Source: Bordetella genomosp. 8 (GTDB taxonomy: Bacteria; Pseudomonadota; Gammaproteobacteria; Burkholderiales; Burkholderiaceae_B). Taken from it: DNA of 64,000 nucleotides. Of this stretch, positions 28,458 through 36,869 are shown piece by piece. The stretch spans positions 4,278,001-4,342,000 of the forward strand of contig NZ_CP021108.1 in NCBI RefSeq assembly GCF_002119685.1, read 5' to 3'. Both the position numbers and the translations under genes were made by a program. Every line of letters starts with the position of its first letter. Within the stretch, counting starts at the first letter, position 1. Below the pieces are notes generated by a model, which was not told the DNA's origin, searched no databases, and worked only from the letters and a program-made list of their open reading frames with translations.

Positions 28458-29849
28458 ATGCTCCGCTTTCGCAGCGCCCTGAAAGCCATGACGTCGCGAA
28501 TACGTCTGGGCCTGTTCGGCCGTACGTTTCTGCTGTTGGCCACGCTCATGCTGGTCAGCCTCGGCGCCTGGCTGCAGGTCTTCTTCAGCATGGAACTGGG
28601 CCCGCGCGCCAATCAAATGGCGCAGCGGGTGATCACTGCCGTCAATATCACGCGCACCGCGCTCGTCTATTCGCAGGCGGACGAACGCAGCAAGCTGCTG
28701 CTGGACCTGGCCACCAACGAAGGTATTCAGGTCTACCCGCGCGAACTCACCGACTTTGCCGAACCCCTGCCCAACGATGACTACTGGCAGCGGGTTGCCG
28801 ACCACATACGCAGCCGCTTCGGACCGGAAACGCAGATCGCCTGGGGCGTGAACCAGGTGCCGGGGTTCTGGGTCAGCTTCCAGATCGACCGCGATCTGTA
28901 CTGGCTGGTCTTCGAGCGCGAACAAATAGGCCTCACGGGCGGTATCGAATGGCTGGGTTGGGGCGCGACCGCCCTGCTGCTCTCGCTGGTGGGCGCGGCC
29001 GTCAGCGTCGGCTTCGTCAACAGGCCGCTGTCCAGGCTGGCCCGCGCCGCGCAGGTGCTGTCGCGCGGCGAAACGCCGGCCCCCCTGCCCGAAAACGGCC
29101 CGCTGGAAATCCGCGACCTGAACGCGTCATTCAACAGGATGGCCAAGGACATCCGGCAGACGGAGGCCGACCGGGAGCTGATGCTTGCGGGCATCTCGCA
29201 CGACCTGCGAACACCGCTGGCGCGCATGCGCCTGGAGATCGAAATGAGCGGCGTGTCGGAAGACGCGCGGCAGGCGATCGACGACGATCTCGCCCAGATA
29301 GATCATAGTATCGGGCAGTTGATGGAATATGCGCGACCCGCAGGCACCCTGCCACAGATGGCCACCGACGTCTCCAGCGTGCTGGGCGAGCTGCTGGACC
29401 GGGAGCGCAGCCACACCGCGTCCACCGGCGGCGAAATCGAGGCCTTCATCACGCCAGGCCTGCGGGCCCGGATCACGGCGCTGGATCTCAAGCGCATCGT
29501 CAGCAATCTGCTGGAAAACGCCCGTCGCTATGGCCGTTCGGGCGACGGCCAGGCTCACCTGTACATGGGCGTGCAATCGGAGGGCAATATCATCGCCATC
29601 GAAGTGTCCGACCGCGGGCCCGGCATCGCCGCCGACGACGTGGATCGCTTGCTGCGGCCGTTCTCTCGGGGCGAGGCGGCCCGAACCGGCGTGAGCGGGG
29701 CGGGATTGGGGCTGGCCATCGTCGAGCGCCTGCTGAAACATGTGGGAGGTACGCTGAAAATGCTGCCTCGCGCAGGGGGTGGGCTGACGGCGAGGATAGA
29801 ATTGCCCAAAGCGCGCATTAGGAATTTTCAATTAGACAGTGAAACCTAA
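28458..29849 (+). CDS. risS: EnvZ-like sensor histidine kinase RisS
   Basis: A 463-residue inner-membrane kinase. Transmembrane helices lie at about residues 20-44 and 172-196, enclosing a periplasmic sensor of about 125 residues. A HAMP segment (195-245) leads to the H-box with His248 in GISHDLRTPLARMR, then the ATPase domain with N box SNLLENARRYG, G1 DRGPGIAADD and G2 GAGLGLAIVERLL. All catalytic blocks are intact, unlike Bordetella pertussis, where risS is reported to be frameshifted. It phosphorylates RisA. The 3' end overlaps the predicted -35 box of ahpC. Confidence 0.94.
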   Translation: MLRFRSALKAMTSRIRLGLFGRTFLLLATLMLVSLGAWLQVFFSMELGPRANQMAQRVITAVNITRTALVYSQADERSKLLLDLATNEGIQVYPRELTDFAEPLPNDDYWQRVADHIRSRFGPETQIAWGVNQVPGFWVSFQIDRDLYWLVFEREQIGLTGGIEWLGWGATALLLSLVGAAVSVGFVNRPLSRLARAAQVLSRGETPAPLPENGPLEIRDLNASFNRMAKDIRQTEADRELMLAGISHDLRTPLARMRLEIEMSGVSEDARQAIDDDLAQIDHSIGQLMEYARPAGTLPQMATDVSSVLGELLDRERSHTASTGGEIEAFITPGLRARITALDLKRIVSNLLENARRYGRSGDGQAHLYMGVQSEGNIIAIEVSDRGPGIAADDVDRLLRPFSRGEAARTGVSGAGLGLAIVERLLKHVGGTLKMLPRAGGGLTARIELPKARIRNFQLDSET

Positions 29850-29860
29850 TAGCGTAGAAT
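29833..29860 (+). promoter_or_regulatory. ahpC: predicted sigma-70 promoter for ahpC
   Basis: TAGACA (29833-29838) and TAGAAT (29855-29860) are separated by 16 bp, both close to consensus. The expected start is about 40 bp before the ahpC ATG. The -35 box is inside the last codons of risS. No convincing OxyR tetrad was found. Confidence 0.6.
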
Positions 29861-29907
29861 TACCTGTCTGTATTCAGTCACCCAAAACGCAAACGCAAGG
29901 AGTCCAC

Positions 29908-30456
29908 ATGAAAACTGTTGGCGACAAACTCGAGCCTTTCAAGGTTACAGGCGTCAAGCCCGGCTTCAACCAGCATGAAGAAAACGGCGTGTCCGCCTTC
30001 GAGGACATCACCGAGAGCTCCTTCCCCGGCAAGTGGAAGGTGATCTATTTCTACCCGAAGGACTTCACGTTCGTGTGCCCGACCGAGATCGTCGGCTTCA
30101 ACTCGCTGGCCAAGGAATTCGAAGACCGCGACGCCGTCCTCCTGGGCGGTTCCAGCGACAACGAATTCGTCAAGCTGGCCTGGCGCCGTGAGCACCCGGA
30201 CCTGAACAAACTGGGTCACTATCAGTTCGGCGACACCACCGGCGCCCTGATCGACCAGCTGGGCGTCCGCGAAAAGGGCGCTGGCGTTGCGCTGCGCGCG
30301 ACCTTCATCGTCGATCCGGACAACGTCATCCAGCACGTTTCGGTGAACAACCTGAACGTCGGCCGCAACCCGGAAGAAGTCCTGCGTCTGCTGGACGGCC
30401 TGCAAACGGATGAGCTGTGCCCCTGCAACCGTAAGGTTGGCGGCGACACGCTGTAA
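29908..30456 (+). CDS. ahpC: peroxiredoxin AhpC (AhpD-coupled type)
   Basis: A 182-residue cytoplasmic peroxiredoxin. Cys57 in DFTFVCPTEI is the peroxidatic cysteine. Cys171 and Cys173 in DELCPCNRK match the C-terminal pair known from Mycobacterium tuberculosis AhpC (Cys174/Cys176), the type reduced by AhpD rather than AhpF. The ATG at 29908 has AAGGAG seven bases upstream; the frame is open further but with no similarity. It is followed by a hairpin-and-T-tract terminator and then ahpD, so ahpC is probably made in excess. The codon use (AAC, GAC, CTG, GTC) fits high expression. Confidence 0.95.
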   Translation: MKTVGDKLEPFKVTGVKPGFNQHEENGVSAFEDITESSFPGKWKVIYFYPKDFTFVCPTEIVGFNSLAKEFEDRDAVLLGGSSDNEFVKLAWRREHPDLNKLGHYQFGDTTGALIDQLGVREKGAGVALRATFIVDPDNVIQHVSVNNLNVGRNPEEVLRLLDGLQTDELCPCNRKVGGDTL

Positions 30457-30464
30457 TATCCATC

Positions 30465-30484
30465 GCCCGGTTCGCCGGGCTTTT
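30465..30484 (+). terminator. terminator or attenuator between ahpC and ahpD
   Basis: GCCCGG-TTCG-CCGGGC followed by TTTT. The stable TTCG tetraloop stem lies 8 bp after the ahpC stop and 26 bp before ahpD. It may lower ahpD expression relative to ahpC. Confidence 0.8.
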
Positions 30485-30510
30485 GCTGCTTCACGCTATA
30501 GGTAAAAACT

Positions 30511-31029
30511 ATGGAATTTATCCAAACCATTAAGGACGCAGTGCCGGATTGGGCCAAGGATATCCGGCTGAACCTGGACGGCGTGATTGCCCGGTCCACC
30601 CTGCCGGCGGCGGACGCCGTCGGCGCGGCCCTGGCGGCGGCATTCGCGTCGCGCAGTCCCTTCCTGATCGAAGCGTTCAAGCAAGGCCTGTCGGAAACCG
30701 ATGCCAACGCCGCCTTGACCGCCGCGGCGCTGATGGGCATGAACAATGTATGGTATCCCTACGTAGAGATGGCGGACGATGCCCAGTTGAAGAGCCTGCC
30801 GGCCCAGCTGCGCATGAACGCCTACTCCACCAGCGGCGGCGTGGACAAGAAGCGCTTCGAGCTGTTCGCCCTGTCGGCTTCCATCGTGGGCAAATGCCAT
30901 TTCTGCGTGCAGTCGCACTACGCGCTGCTGAAGAAGGAAGGCTATTCGGTGGAACAGCTGCGTGACGTCGGGCGCATCGCGTCGGTGGTCAATGCCGCCG
31001 CGCTGGTGCTGACGGCACAGGGCAAGTAA
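30511..31029 (+). CDS. ahpD: alkyl hydroperoxide reductase AhpD
   Basis: A 172-residue, all-helical CMD-fold protein. Cys129 and Cys132 in KCHFCVQSHY form the redox pair; Glu117 and His136 complete the proton relay, one position from the mycobacterial numbering (Glu118, Cys130, Cys133, His137). AhpD reduces the C-terminal disulfide of AhpC, using electrons from a lipoamide adaptor. Gene order ahpC-ahpD supports the pair. The Shine-Dalgarno is weak (TAGGTAAAAACT before the ATG). A T-rich terminator follows. Confidence 0.95.
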   Translation: MEFIQTIKDAVPDWAKDIRLNLDGVIARSTLPAADAVGAALAAAFASRSPFLIEAFKQGLSETDANAALTAAALMGMNNVWYPYVEMADDAQLKSLPAQLRMNAYSTSGGVDKKRFELFALSASIVGKCHFCVQSHYALLKKEGYSVEQLRDVGRIASVVNAAALVLTAQGK

Positions 31030-31054
31030 GCACCGCACTGGCCGACACCCCGGG

Positions 31055-31098
31055 CCGGGCCGGCGTGCCGCGATCGACGGCGCCAGCCCGGTTTTTTT
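31055..31098 (+). terminator. rho-independent terminator after ahpD
   Basis: CCGGGCCGGC (31055-31064) pairs with GCCAGCCCGG (31082-31091) with one mismatch, followed by seven T residues. It lies 26 bp after the ahpD stop, before the convergent ispF. Confidence 0.85.
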
Positions 31099-31130
31099 GC
31101 GCCTGGTTCCCCCGCCGCCGAGTCCGACGC

Positions 31131-31631
31131 CTACGCGCTGTCCGCGCGCGCCAGCAAGGCCACTACAGTGGCCGCGATTCCTTCCTTGCGGCCCAGGTAG
31201 CCCAGGCCTTCATTGGTCTTGGCCTTGATGTTGACCACGCTCGCGTCCACGCCCAGATCGGCGGCGACGTTGCTGACCATGGCGGCGGCATGCGGCCCGA
31301 TCTTGGGCGCCTGGGCATGGACCGTGGCATCGATATTGACCACCACCCAGCCGGCGGCCCGCACCTTGGCCATGGCCGCGCGCAGCAGCACGCGGCTGTC
31401 GGCGCCGCGATAGGCCGGATCGGTGTCGGGAAAGTGCCGACCGATATCGCCCAGCGCCGCGCCGCCCAGCACCGCGTCGGTGACGGCGTGCAGCAGGACG
31501 TCCGCGTCGGAATGGCCCTGCAGGCCATGCGTATGCGGGATGGTGACGCCGCCGATGATCAGCGGCCGGCCGGTCACCAGCGCATGCACATCGAAGCCCT
31601 GACCGACACGGAAGGGTACATTCACAGCCAT
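31131..31631 (-). CDS. ispF: 2-C-methyl-D-erythritol 2,4-cyclodiphosphate synthase IspF
   Basis: A 166-residue enzyme of the MEP isoprenoid pathway. Metal ligands are visible as Asp14 and His16 in GQGFDVHAL and His48 in [10 protein letters not shown]. Other conserved parts are [14 protein letters not shown] and [14 protein letters not shown]. It forms a trimer with active sites at the subunit interfaces. The ATG at 31631 overlaps the ispD stop by 10 nt, so the two are translationally coupled. A GTG two codons later (giving VNVPF) is possible. Confidence 0.95.
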   Translation of the reverse strand: MAVNVPFRVGQGFDVHALVTGRPLIIGGVTIPHTHGLQGHSDADVLLHAVTDAVLGGAALGDIGRHFPDTDPAYRGADSRVLLRAAMAKVRAAGWVVVNIDATVHAQAPKIGPHAAAMVSNVAADLGVDASVVNIKAKTNEGLGYLGRKEGIAATVVALLARADSA

Positions 31632-32305
31632 TTCTCCATCAATGCAAAGTCTTCCGGCCAGGTGACCTTGAAATTGCGCATGACGCCGGGCACCAGCAAG
31701 GGCGCGTGGCCGGCGGCTTCGACGGCGGATGCTTCGTCGGTGACGTCGATGCCGCGATCTTCGGCATCCCGCAGCGCCCCGCGCAGCAGGCCGGCGGGAA
31801 ACATCTGCGGCGTCTGCGCCAGCCACAATTCCTGGCGATCCACGGTGCGCGCCACGCGCCCCGCGCCCGCCTTGACGGTATCTCGCACGGGAAGCGCCAG
31901 CAGGCCGCCCACGGGATCGTCCAGGCACGCATCGATCAGGCGCGCCAGCACGTCCGCGGGCAGGCCGGGACGCGCGGCGTCGTGCACCAGCACCCACTCG
32001 TCGTCCGCCGCGCCGCTATCGGCCAGCGCCTGCGCCACGGTGCGCGCGCGCGTCGGGCCGCCGCAGGGGCGCCAGACGGTGCGCGGCAAGCCTGCCAGGG
32101 CCGTTTCCACCCAGGCGTCGCCGGCGGAAACGGCGACGCGCACTTCGCGTATGCGCGGATCGGCAAGCAGGGCAAGCACCGTATGCCGCAGCATGGGCAG
32201 TCCGGCCAGCGGCTGGTATTGCTTGGGCACGCCGCCATGATCCGAAGTCAGGGCGCGGGCGCCGACGCCGGCGGCGGGAACGAGCGCGATTAGGGAAGCA
32301 GACAT
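31622..32305 (-). CDS. ispD: 2-C-methyl-D-erythritol 4-phosphate cytidylyltransferase IspD
   Basis: A 227-residue nucleotidyltransferase that joins CTP to MEP. The N-terminal [13 protein letters not shown] loop, [23 protein letters not shown], and the C-terminal [10 protein letters not shown] with the [13 protein letters not shown] block are all characteristic. The usual Gly-rich loop contains the basic Arg of AGVGAR. It is the first gene of ispDF. The start is only 29 bp from the divergent mfd start, so both promoters must overlap or lie inside the neighbouring genes. Confidence 0.95.
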   Translation of the reverse strand: MSASLIALVPAAGVGARALTSDHGGVPKQYQPLAGLPMLRHTVLALLADPRIREVRVAVSAGDAWVETALAGLPRTVWRPCGGPTRARTVAQALADSGAADDEWVLVHDAARPGLPADVLARLIDACLDDPVGGLLALPVRDTVKAGAGRVARTVDRQELWLAQTPQMFPAGLLRGALRDAEDRGIDVTDEASAVEAAGHAPLLVPGVMRNFKVTWPEDFALMEKWL

Positions 32306-32334
32306 AGGCCGGAGATTTTATAATCTTCCTTCTC
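32306..32334. promoter_or_regulatory. 29-bp divergent spacer between ispD and mfd with a TATAAT element
   Basis: TATAAT (32319-32324) on the plus strand ends 10 bp before the mfd ATG. On the minus strand the same AT-rich core reads TATAAA, about a dozen bases before the ispD ATG. No Shine-Dalgarno is visible for either gene. If the box is used, both transcripts would have little or no leader. A true promoter inside the opposite gene is the alternative. Confidence 0.45.
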
Positions 32335-35300
32335 ATGCCTGCAGATTTCCCCTCTACTCCCGCGGCGCCGCTGGTCCCGTCGACCGACTCCACCCTGGCG
32401 GCCCTGAAACCCGGCACCCGATATACGCAGCCCCGTCCTCCCGGTTCGGGCGATGCGTGGTTATTGGCCGACCTGGCGCGCCAGGCGCGCCGGCCGCTGC
32501 TCGTGCTGACGGCCGACCCGCTGGAGGCGCAACGCCTCACCGATGAAATCCTGCTTTTCGCACCTGAGCTGCGCGTGCGCCAATTGCCGGACTGGGAGAC
32601 GCTGCCCTACGACGCGTTCTCGCCGCACCACGACCTGATATCCGAGCGGCTCAAGACCCTGGACGCGCTGATGCGGCAGTCCGTGGACGTGCTGACGGTG
32701 CCGGTGACCACCGCCTTGTATCGCCTGGCACCGCCGGCCTTCATGGCGGCCTATACGTTCTCGTTCAAGCAGCGCGACAAGCTGGACGAAGCCGCCCTGC
32801 GCGCGCAATTGACGCTGGCCAATTACACGCACGTCACGCAGGTCACGGCGCCCGGTGAATTCTGCCTGCGCGGCGGCTTGATCGACCTGTTCCCCATGGG
32901 TTCGGCCGTGCCCTACCGGCTGGACCTGTTCGACAACGAGATCGAATCGATACGTGCCTTCGACGTCGACACCCAGCGCAGCCTGTACCCGGTCAATCAG
33001 GTGCAGCTGCTGCCCGGGCGCGAGTTCCCGATGGACGAAGAGGCGCGCAACCGCTTCCGCGCGCGCTTTCGCGAGCTCTTCGAAGGCGATCCCTCGCGTG
33101 CCCTGCCGTACCGCGACATGGGCAATGGCATTGCCTTCGCCGGCATCGAGTACTACCTGCCGCTGTTCTTCGACCAGACCGCTACGCTGTTCGACTACCT
33201 GGCGCCCTCTACCATCACGGTGACGATAGGCGACATCGACGACGCCATCCGCCGCTTCGCCCAGGACACCGGCAGCCGCTACGACTTCCTGAAGAGCGAC
33301 CGCGAACGTCCGGTGCTGCCGCCATCGGCGCTGTTCCTGGACGCGGACTCGCTGTTCGGCCAGTTGAAGGATTTCGAGCGTCTTTCGCTGACCGCCGAAC
33401 GCGGCCATCCGGACATCGGCCCGGCACCGGACGTAGCCGTCACGCGGCGCTCCGACGATCCGGTGGCCCGCCTGCGCGCGGTGGTCGACAGCGGCAAGTG
33501 GCGCCTGCTGCTGTGCGCGGATTCCGCGGGCCGGCGCGAAACGCTGGCGCAGATGCTGGCCGAATTCGACCTGGCGCCCGATTTCGAAGCCGCCTCCATC
33601 GAAGACTTCCGCGTTTCCGCGGCGCGCCTGGCGCTGCTGGCGGCGCCGCTGACATCGGGCTTCAGCCTACCCGGCGAAGGCATCGCCTTCATCACCGAAA
33701 ACGATTTGTACCCCGGCCAGGCGGCGGTCAGCCGGCGCGGCCGGCGCGAGCAGGAACGCGCCAGCAACGTCGAAGCCATGGTGCGCGACCTGTCCGAACT
33801 GCGCGAAGGCGATCCGGTCGTCCATGCGCAGCACGGCATCGGGCGCTATCACGGCCTGGTCAACATGGACATGGGCGAAGGCGAAATGGAGTTCCTCCAT
33901 CTCGAATACGCCAACGGCAGCACGCTGTACGTGCCGGTCTCGCAGTTGCACGTCATCGCGCGCTACAGCGGCGCCGATCCGGAAGCCGCGCCGCTGCACC
34001 AGCTGGGCTCCGGCCAATGGGACAAGGCGCGACGCAAGGCCGCCAAGCAAGTGCGCGACACCGCCGCCGAACTGCTGGACCTGTACGCCAAGCGCGCCGC
34101 GCGCGAAGGCTATGCCTTCAAGCTGCAGCTCAACGACTACGAGGCTTTCGCCGAAGGCTTCGGCTTCGAGGAAACCGCCGACCAGGCCGCGGCCATCCAG
34201 GCCGTCATCATGGACATGACCTCGGGCAAGCCCATGGATCGCCTGGTCTGCGGCGACGTCGGTTTCGGCAAGACCGAGGTCGCGCTGCGCGCGGCCTTCC
34301 TGGCGGTGGCCAACGGCAAGCAGGTCGCCCTGCTCTGTCCCACCACCCTGCTGGCCGAGCAGCACGCGCAGACCTTCGCCGACCGCTTCGCCGACTGGCC
34401 GGTGCGCGTGGTGGAACTGTCCCGCTTCCGATCCGCCAAGGAAGTCGCGGCGGCCATCCAGGGCATCAACAGCGGCAGCGTCGACATCGTCATCGGCACC
34501 CACAAGATCCTGTCGAAGGACGTGCGCTTCAAGCAGCTGGGCCTGGTCATCATCGACGAGGAACACCGCTTCGGCGTCCGCCAGAAGGAAGCCCTGAAAT
34601 CGCTGCGGGCCGAAGTCGACGTACTGACACTGACCGCCACGCCGATCCCGCGCACCCTGGGGATGTCGCTGGAAGGCATACGCGACTTCTCCGTCATCGC
34701 CACCGCGCCGCAGAAGCGCCTGGCGATAAAAACCTTCGTGCGCCGCGAAGACGGCAGCACCATACGCGAAGCCCTGCTGCGCGAATTGAAGCGCGGCGGG
34801 CAGGCCTACTTCCTGCACAACGAGGTCGAAACCATCCACAACCGCCGCGCGCGCCTGGAAGAGCTGGTGCCCGAAGCGCGCATCGCCGTCGCGCACGGGC
34901 AGATGGGCGAACGCGAGCTGGAACAGGTGATGAAAGGCTTCTACCAGCAGCGCTTCAATGTCCTGCTGTGCACCACCATCATCGAAACCGGCATCGACGT
35001 GCCGACGGCCAACACCATCGTCATCCATCGTGCCGACCGCTTCGGCCTGGCCCAGCTGCACCAGTTGCGCGGACGCGTGGGCCGCTCGCATCACCAGGCC
35101 TATGCCTACCTGCTGACGCCGGGCGAAGACGCGATCACGTCCAACGCCAAGAAGCGGCTGGAGGCCATCCAGGCCATGGAAGAACTGGGATCCGGCTTCT
35201 ACCTGGCCATGCATGACCTGGAAATCCGCGGTACCGGCGAAGTCCTGGGCGAATCGCAGTCGGGCAACATCCAGGAAGTCGGCTTCTCCATGTACACGGA

Positions 35301-35799
35301 CATGCTGAACGAAGCCGTGCGTGCGCTGAAGGCGGGTGAAGAACCCGACCTGGAGGCACCATTCGGCAAGTCCTGTGAAGTCAACCTCCACGCGCCGGCC
35401 CTGCTGCCGGCGGACTACTGCGCCGACGTGCACGCGCGCCTGGCCGTATACAAGCGCCTGTCCCATGCGGAAGACGAAGACGACCTGATCCGCATCCAGG
35501 AAGAATTGATCGACCGCTTCGGCAAGCTGCCGGAGTCGGCGCAGACCCTGCTGGCCTCGCACCGCCTGCGGCTGGCGGCGCAGGCGCTGGGTATCATCAA
35601 GATCGACGCCAGCGAGACCCAGGCGCTGATACAGTTCGGACCGAACCCGCCCATCGATTCCATGCGCATCATCGAACTGGTGCAGAAGCAGCGGCACATC
35701 AAGCTGGCCGGACAGGACAAGCTGCGCGTCGACATCAAGGGTCAGCAGATTCCCGCGCGCGTGGACGCGGTGCGCACGGTGCTGCGCGCACTGGCATGA
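32335..35799 (+). CDS. mfd: transcription-repair coupling factor Mfd
   Basis: A 1154-residue ATP-dependent translocase that removes stalled RNA polymerase and recruits UvrA. In order: N-terminal UvrB-like modules (LPDWETLPYDAFSPH; LRGGLIDLFPMG), the RNA-polymerase-interacting domain near residues 490-590 (GDPVVHAQHGIGRYHGL starts it), and the RecG-like helicase with Walker A GDVGFGKTEV (about residue 640), DEEH box (about residue 740) and motif VI QLRGRVGRSHHQAYAYLL. A C-terminal TRCF domain follows. Length and order match the family. It is divergent from ispD with a very short gap. Confidence 0.96.
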   Translation: MPADFPSTPAAPLVPSTDSTLAALKPGTRYTQPRPPGSGDAWLLADLARQARRPLLVLTADPLEAQRLTDEILLFAPELRVRQLPDWETLPYDAFSPHHDLISERLKTLDALMRQSVDVLTVPVTTALYRLAPPAFMAAYTFSFKQRDKLDEAALRAQLTLANYTHVTQVTAPGEFCLRGGLIDLFPMGSAVPYRLDLFDNEIESIRAFDVDTQRSLYPVNQVQLLPGREFPMDEEARNRFRARFRELFEGDPSRALPYRDMGNGIAFAGIEYYLPLFFDQTATLFDYLAPSTITVTIGDIDDAIRRFAQDTGSRYDFLKSDRERPVLPPSALFLDADSLFGQLKDFERLSLTAERGHPDIGPAPDVAVTRRSDDPVARLRAVVDSGKWRLLLCADSAGRRETLAQMLAEFDLAPDFEAASIEDFRVSAARLALLAAPLTSGFSLPGEGIAFITENDLYPGQAAVSRRGRREQERASNVEAMVRDLSELREGDPVVHAQHGIGRYHGLVNMDMGEGEMEFLHLEYANGSTLYVPVSQLHVIARYSGADPEAAPLHQLGSGQWDKARRKAAKQVRDTAAELLDLYAKRAAREGYAFKLQLNDYEAFAEGFGFEETADQAAAIQAVIMDMTSGKPMDRLVCGDVGFGKTEVALRAAFLAVANGKQVALLCPTTLLAEQHAQTFADRFADWPVRVVELSRFRSAKEVAAAIQGINSGSVDIVIGTHKILSKDVRFKQLGLVIIDEEHRFGVRQKEALKSLRAEVDVLTLTATPIPRTLGMSLEGIRDFSVIATAPQKRLAIKTFVRREDGSTIREALLRELKRGGQAYFLHNEVETIHNRRARLEELVPEARIAVAHGQMGERELEQVMKGFYQQRFNVLLCTTIIETGIDVPTANTIVIHRADRFGLAQLHQLRGRVGRSHHQAYAYLLTPGEDAITSNAKKRLEAIQAMEELGSGFYLAMHDLEIRGTGEVLGESQSGNIQEVGFSMYTDMLNEAVRALKAGEEPDLEAPFGKSCEVNLHAPALLPADYCADVHARLAVYKRLSHAEDEDDLIRIQEELIDRFGKLPESAQTLLASHRLRLAAQALGIIKIDASETQALIQFGPNPPIDSMRIIELVQKQRHIKLAGQDKLRVDIKGQQIPARVDAVRTVLRALA

Positions 35800-35806
35800 C
35801 CCAGGA

Positions 35807-35833
35807 CCCATCCAGATCCCATCCAGATCCCAT
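35807..35833. repeat. direct repeat of CCCATCCAGAT before serB
   Basis: Two perfect 11-bp copies (35807-35817, 35818-35828) are followed by CCCAT, leading straight into the serB ATG. The repeat fills most of the 34-bp gap between mfd and serB, and no Shine-Dalgarno sequence is present in it. Confidence 0.85.
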
Positions 35834-36691
35834 ATGAACACCCACTACCTCGTCATCCAGTCTCCTGCCCTGACGTCCGACCATTGCGAACAGGTGGCCG
35901 CGCTGTCGCAGGCCCAGGGGCTGCTGCGCCTGAGCGCCACGGCCGCGCGGCTGCTGGATGTCCAGCACGACGACGCCACCCGCGCGGAAGTGCGCGCCTG
36001 GTGCGAGAACGCCGGCGTGGACTACGCCTTCATGCCCAAGGGCAGCGCGCTGTCGCAATGCAAGGTGCTGGCCATGGACATGGATTCGACGCTGATCAAC
36101 ATCGAATGCATCGATGAAATCGCCGGCGTGGCCGGGGTCAAGGACAAGGTCGCGGCCATCACCGAAGCCGCCATGCGCGGCGAGATCACCGACTTTTCCG
36201 AAAGCCTGCGCCGCCGCGTCGCCTTGCTGGCGGGGCAGCCGGCGCAAGCGCTGGAACAGGTGTACCGCGACAAGCTGCGCCTGAATCCCGGGGCCGAAAG
36301 CCTGATCGCCTCCGCGCGCGACGCCGGCATCAGAATACTGCTGGTATCCGGCGGATTCACCTTCTTCACCGAGCGGCTGCGCGAACGCCTGGGCCTGGAC
36401 GAAGCGCATTCCAACACCCTGGAGATCGTCGACGGCAAGATCACGGGGCGGGTACTGGGTGACATCGTCGACGCGGCCGGCAAGGCGCAACGCCTGCAGG
36501 CCTTCGCGCGGCGCCATGGCGCCGCCGCCGAACAGATCATCGCCATGGGCGATGGCGCCAATGACCTGAAAATGCTGGGACTGGCCGGGTATTCGGTCGC
36601 CTACCATGCCAAGCCGGTGGTGCGCGAACATACGCGCTTCGCCTTGAACGTATCGGGACTGGACGGCGTGCTCAACTGGTTCGAACACTGA
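35834..36691 (+). CDS. serB: phosphoserine phosphatase SerB
   Basis: A 285-residue HAD-superfamily enzyme for the last step of serine synthesis. The nucleophile Asp82 and acid/base Asp84 lie in LAMDMDSTLINIE. The other motifs are LLVSGGFTFFTERL and IAMGDGANDLKMLGLAG. An N-terminal ACT-like part covers residues 1-75, as in proteobacterial SerB. It follows mfd by 34 bp, and a GC-rich hairpin lies just downstream. With no clear ribosome site it may depend on translation from mfd. Confidence 0.95.
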   Translation: MNTHYLVIQSPALTSDHCEQVAALSQAQGLLRLSATAARLLDVQHDDATRAEVRAWCENAGVDYAFMPKGSALSQCKVLAMDMDSTLINIECIDEIAGVAGVKDKVAAITEAAMRGEITDFSESLRRRVALLAGQPAQALEQVYRDKLRLNPGAESLIASARDAGIRILLVSGGFTFFTERLRERLGLDEAHSNTLEIVDGKITGRVLGDIVDAAGKAQRLQAFARRHGAAAEQIIAMGDGANDLKMLGLAGYSVAYHAKPVVREHTRFALNVSGLDGVLNWFEH

Positions 36692-36698
36692 GCGCCGC

Positions 36699-36714
36699 AC
36701 GGCCGCCGGGCCGT
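36699..36714 (+). terminator. hairpin downstream of serB
   Basis: ACGGCC-GCCG-GGCCGT is a perfect 6-bp stem, 8 bp after the serB stop. It is followed by TGAATAATC rather than a T-tract, so it may be a weak terminator or an RNA stabiliser. Confidence 0.5.
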
Positions 36715-36869
36715 TGAATAATCATCTCCACTTCAGGATACACACGCGGACCTAGAGATTTCTGAACGACGCGCGGGTGGCGCGCGCCCAGAATGGATCG
36801 CCGGGACGATGCAAGGGCTTTCGTCCCGTCCAGGCCCTGGCCGGCCGCACTGATCCGCAGGAGATGACC

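Noticed and set aside
29850..29907. OxyR site before ahpC
   Set aside because: AT-rich text is present, but the four spaced ATAG-type elements of an OxyR site could not be fitted.
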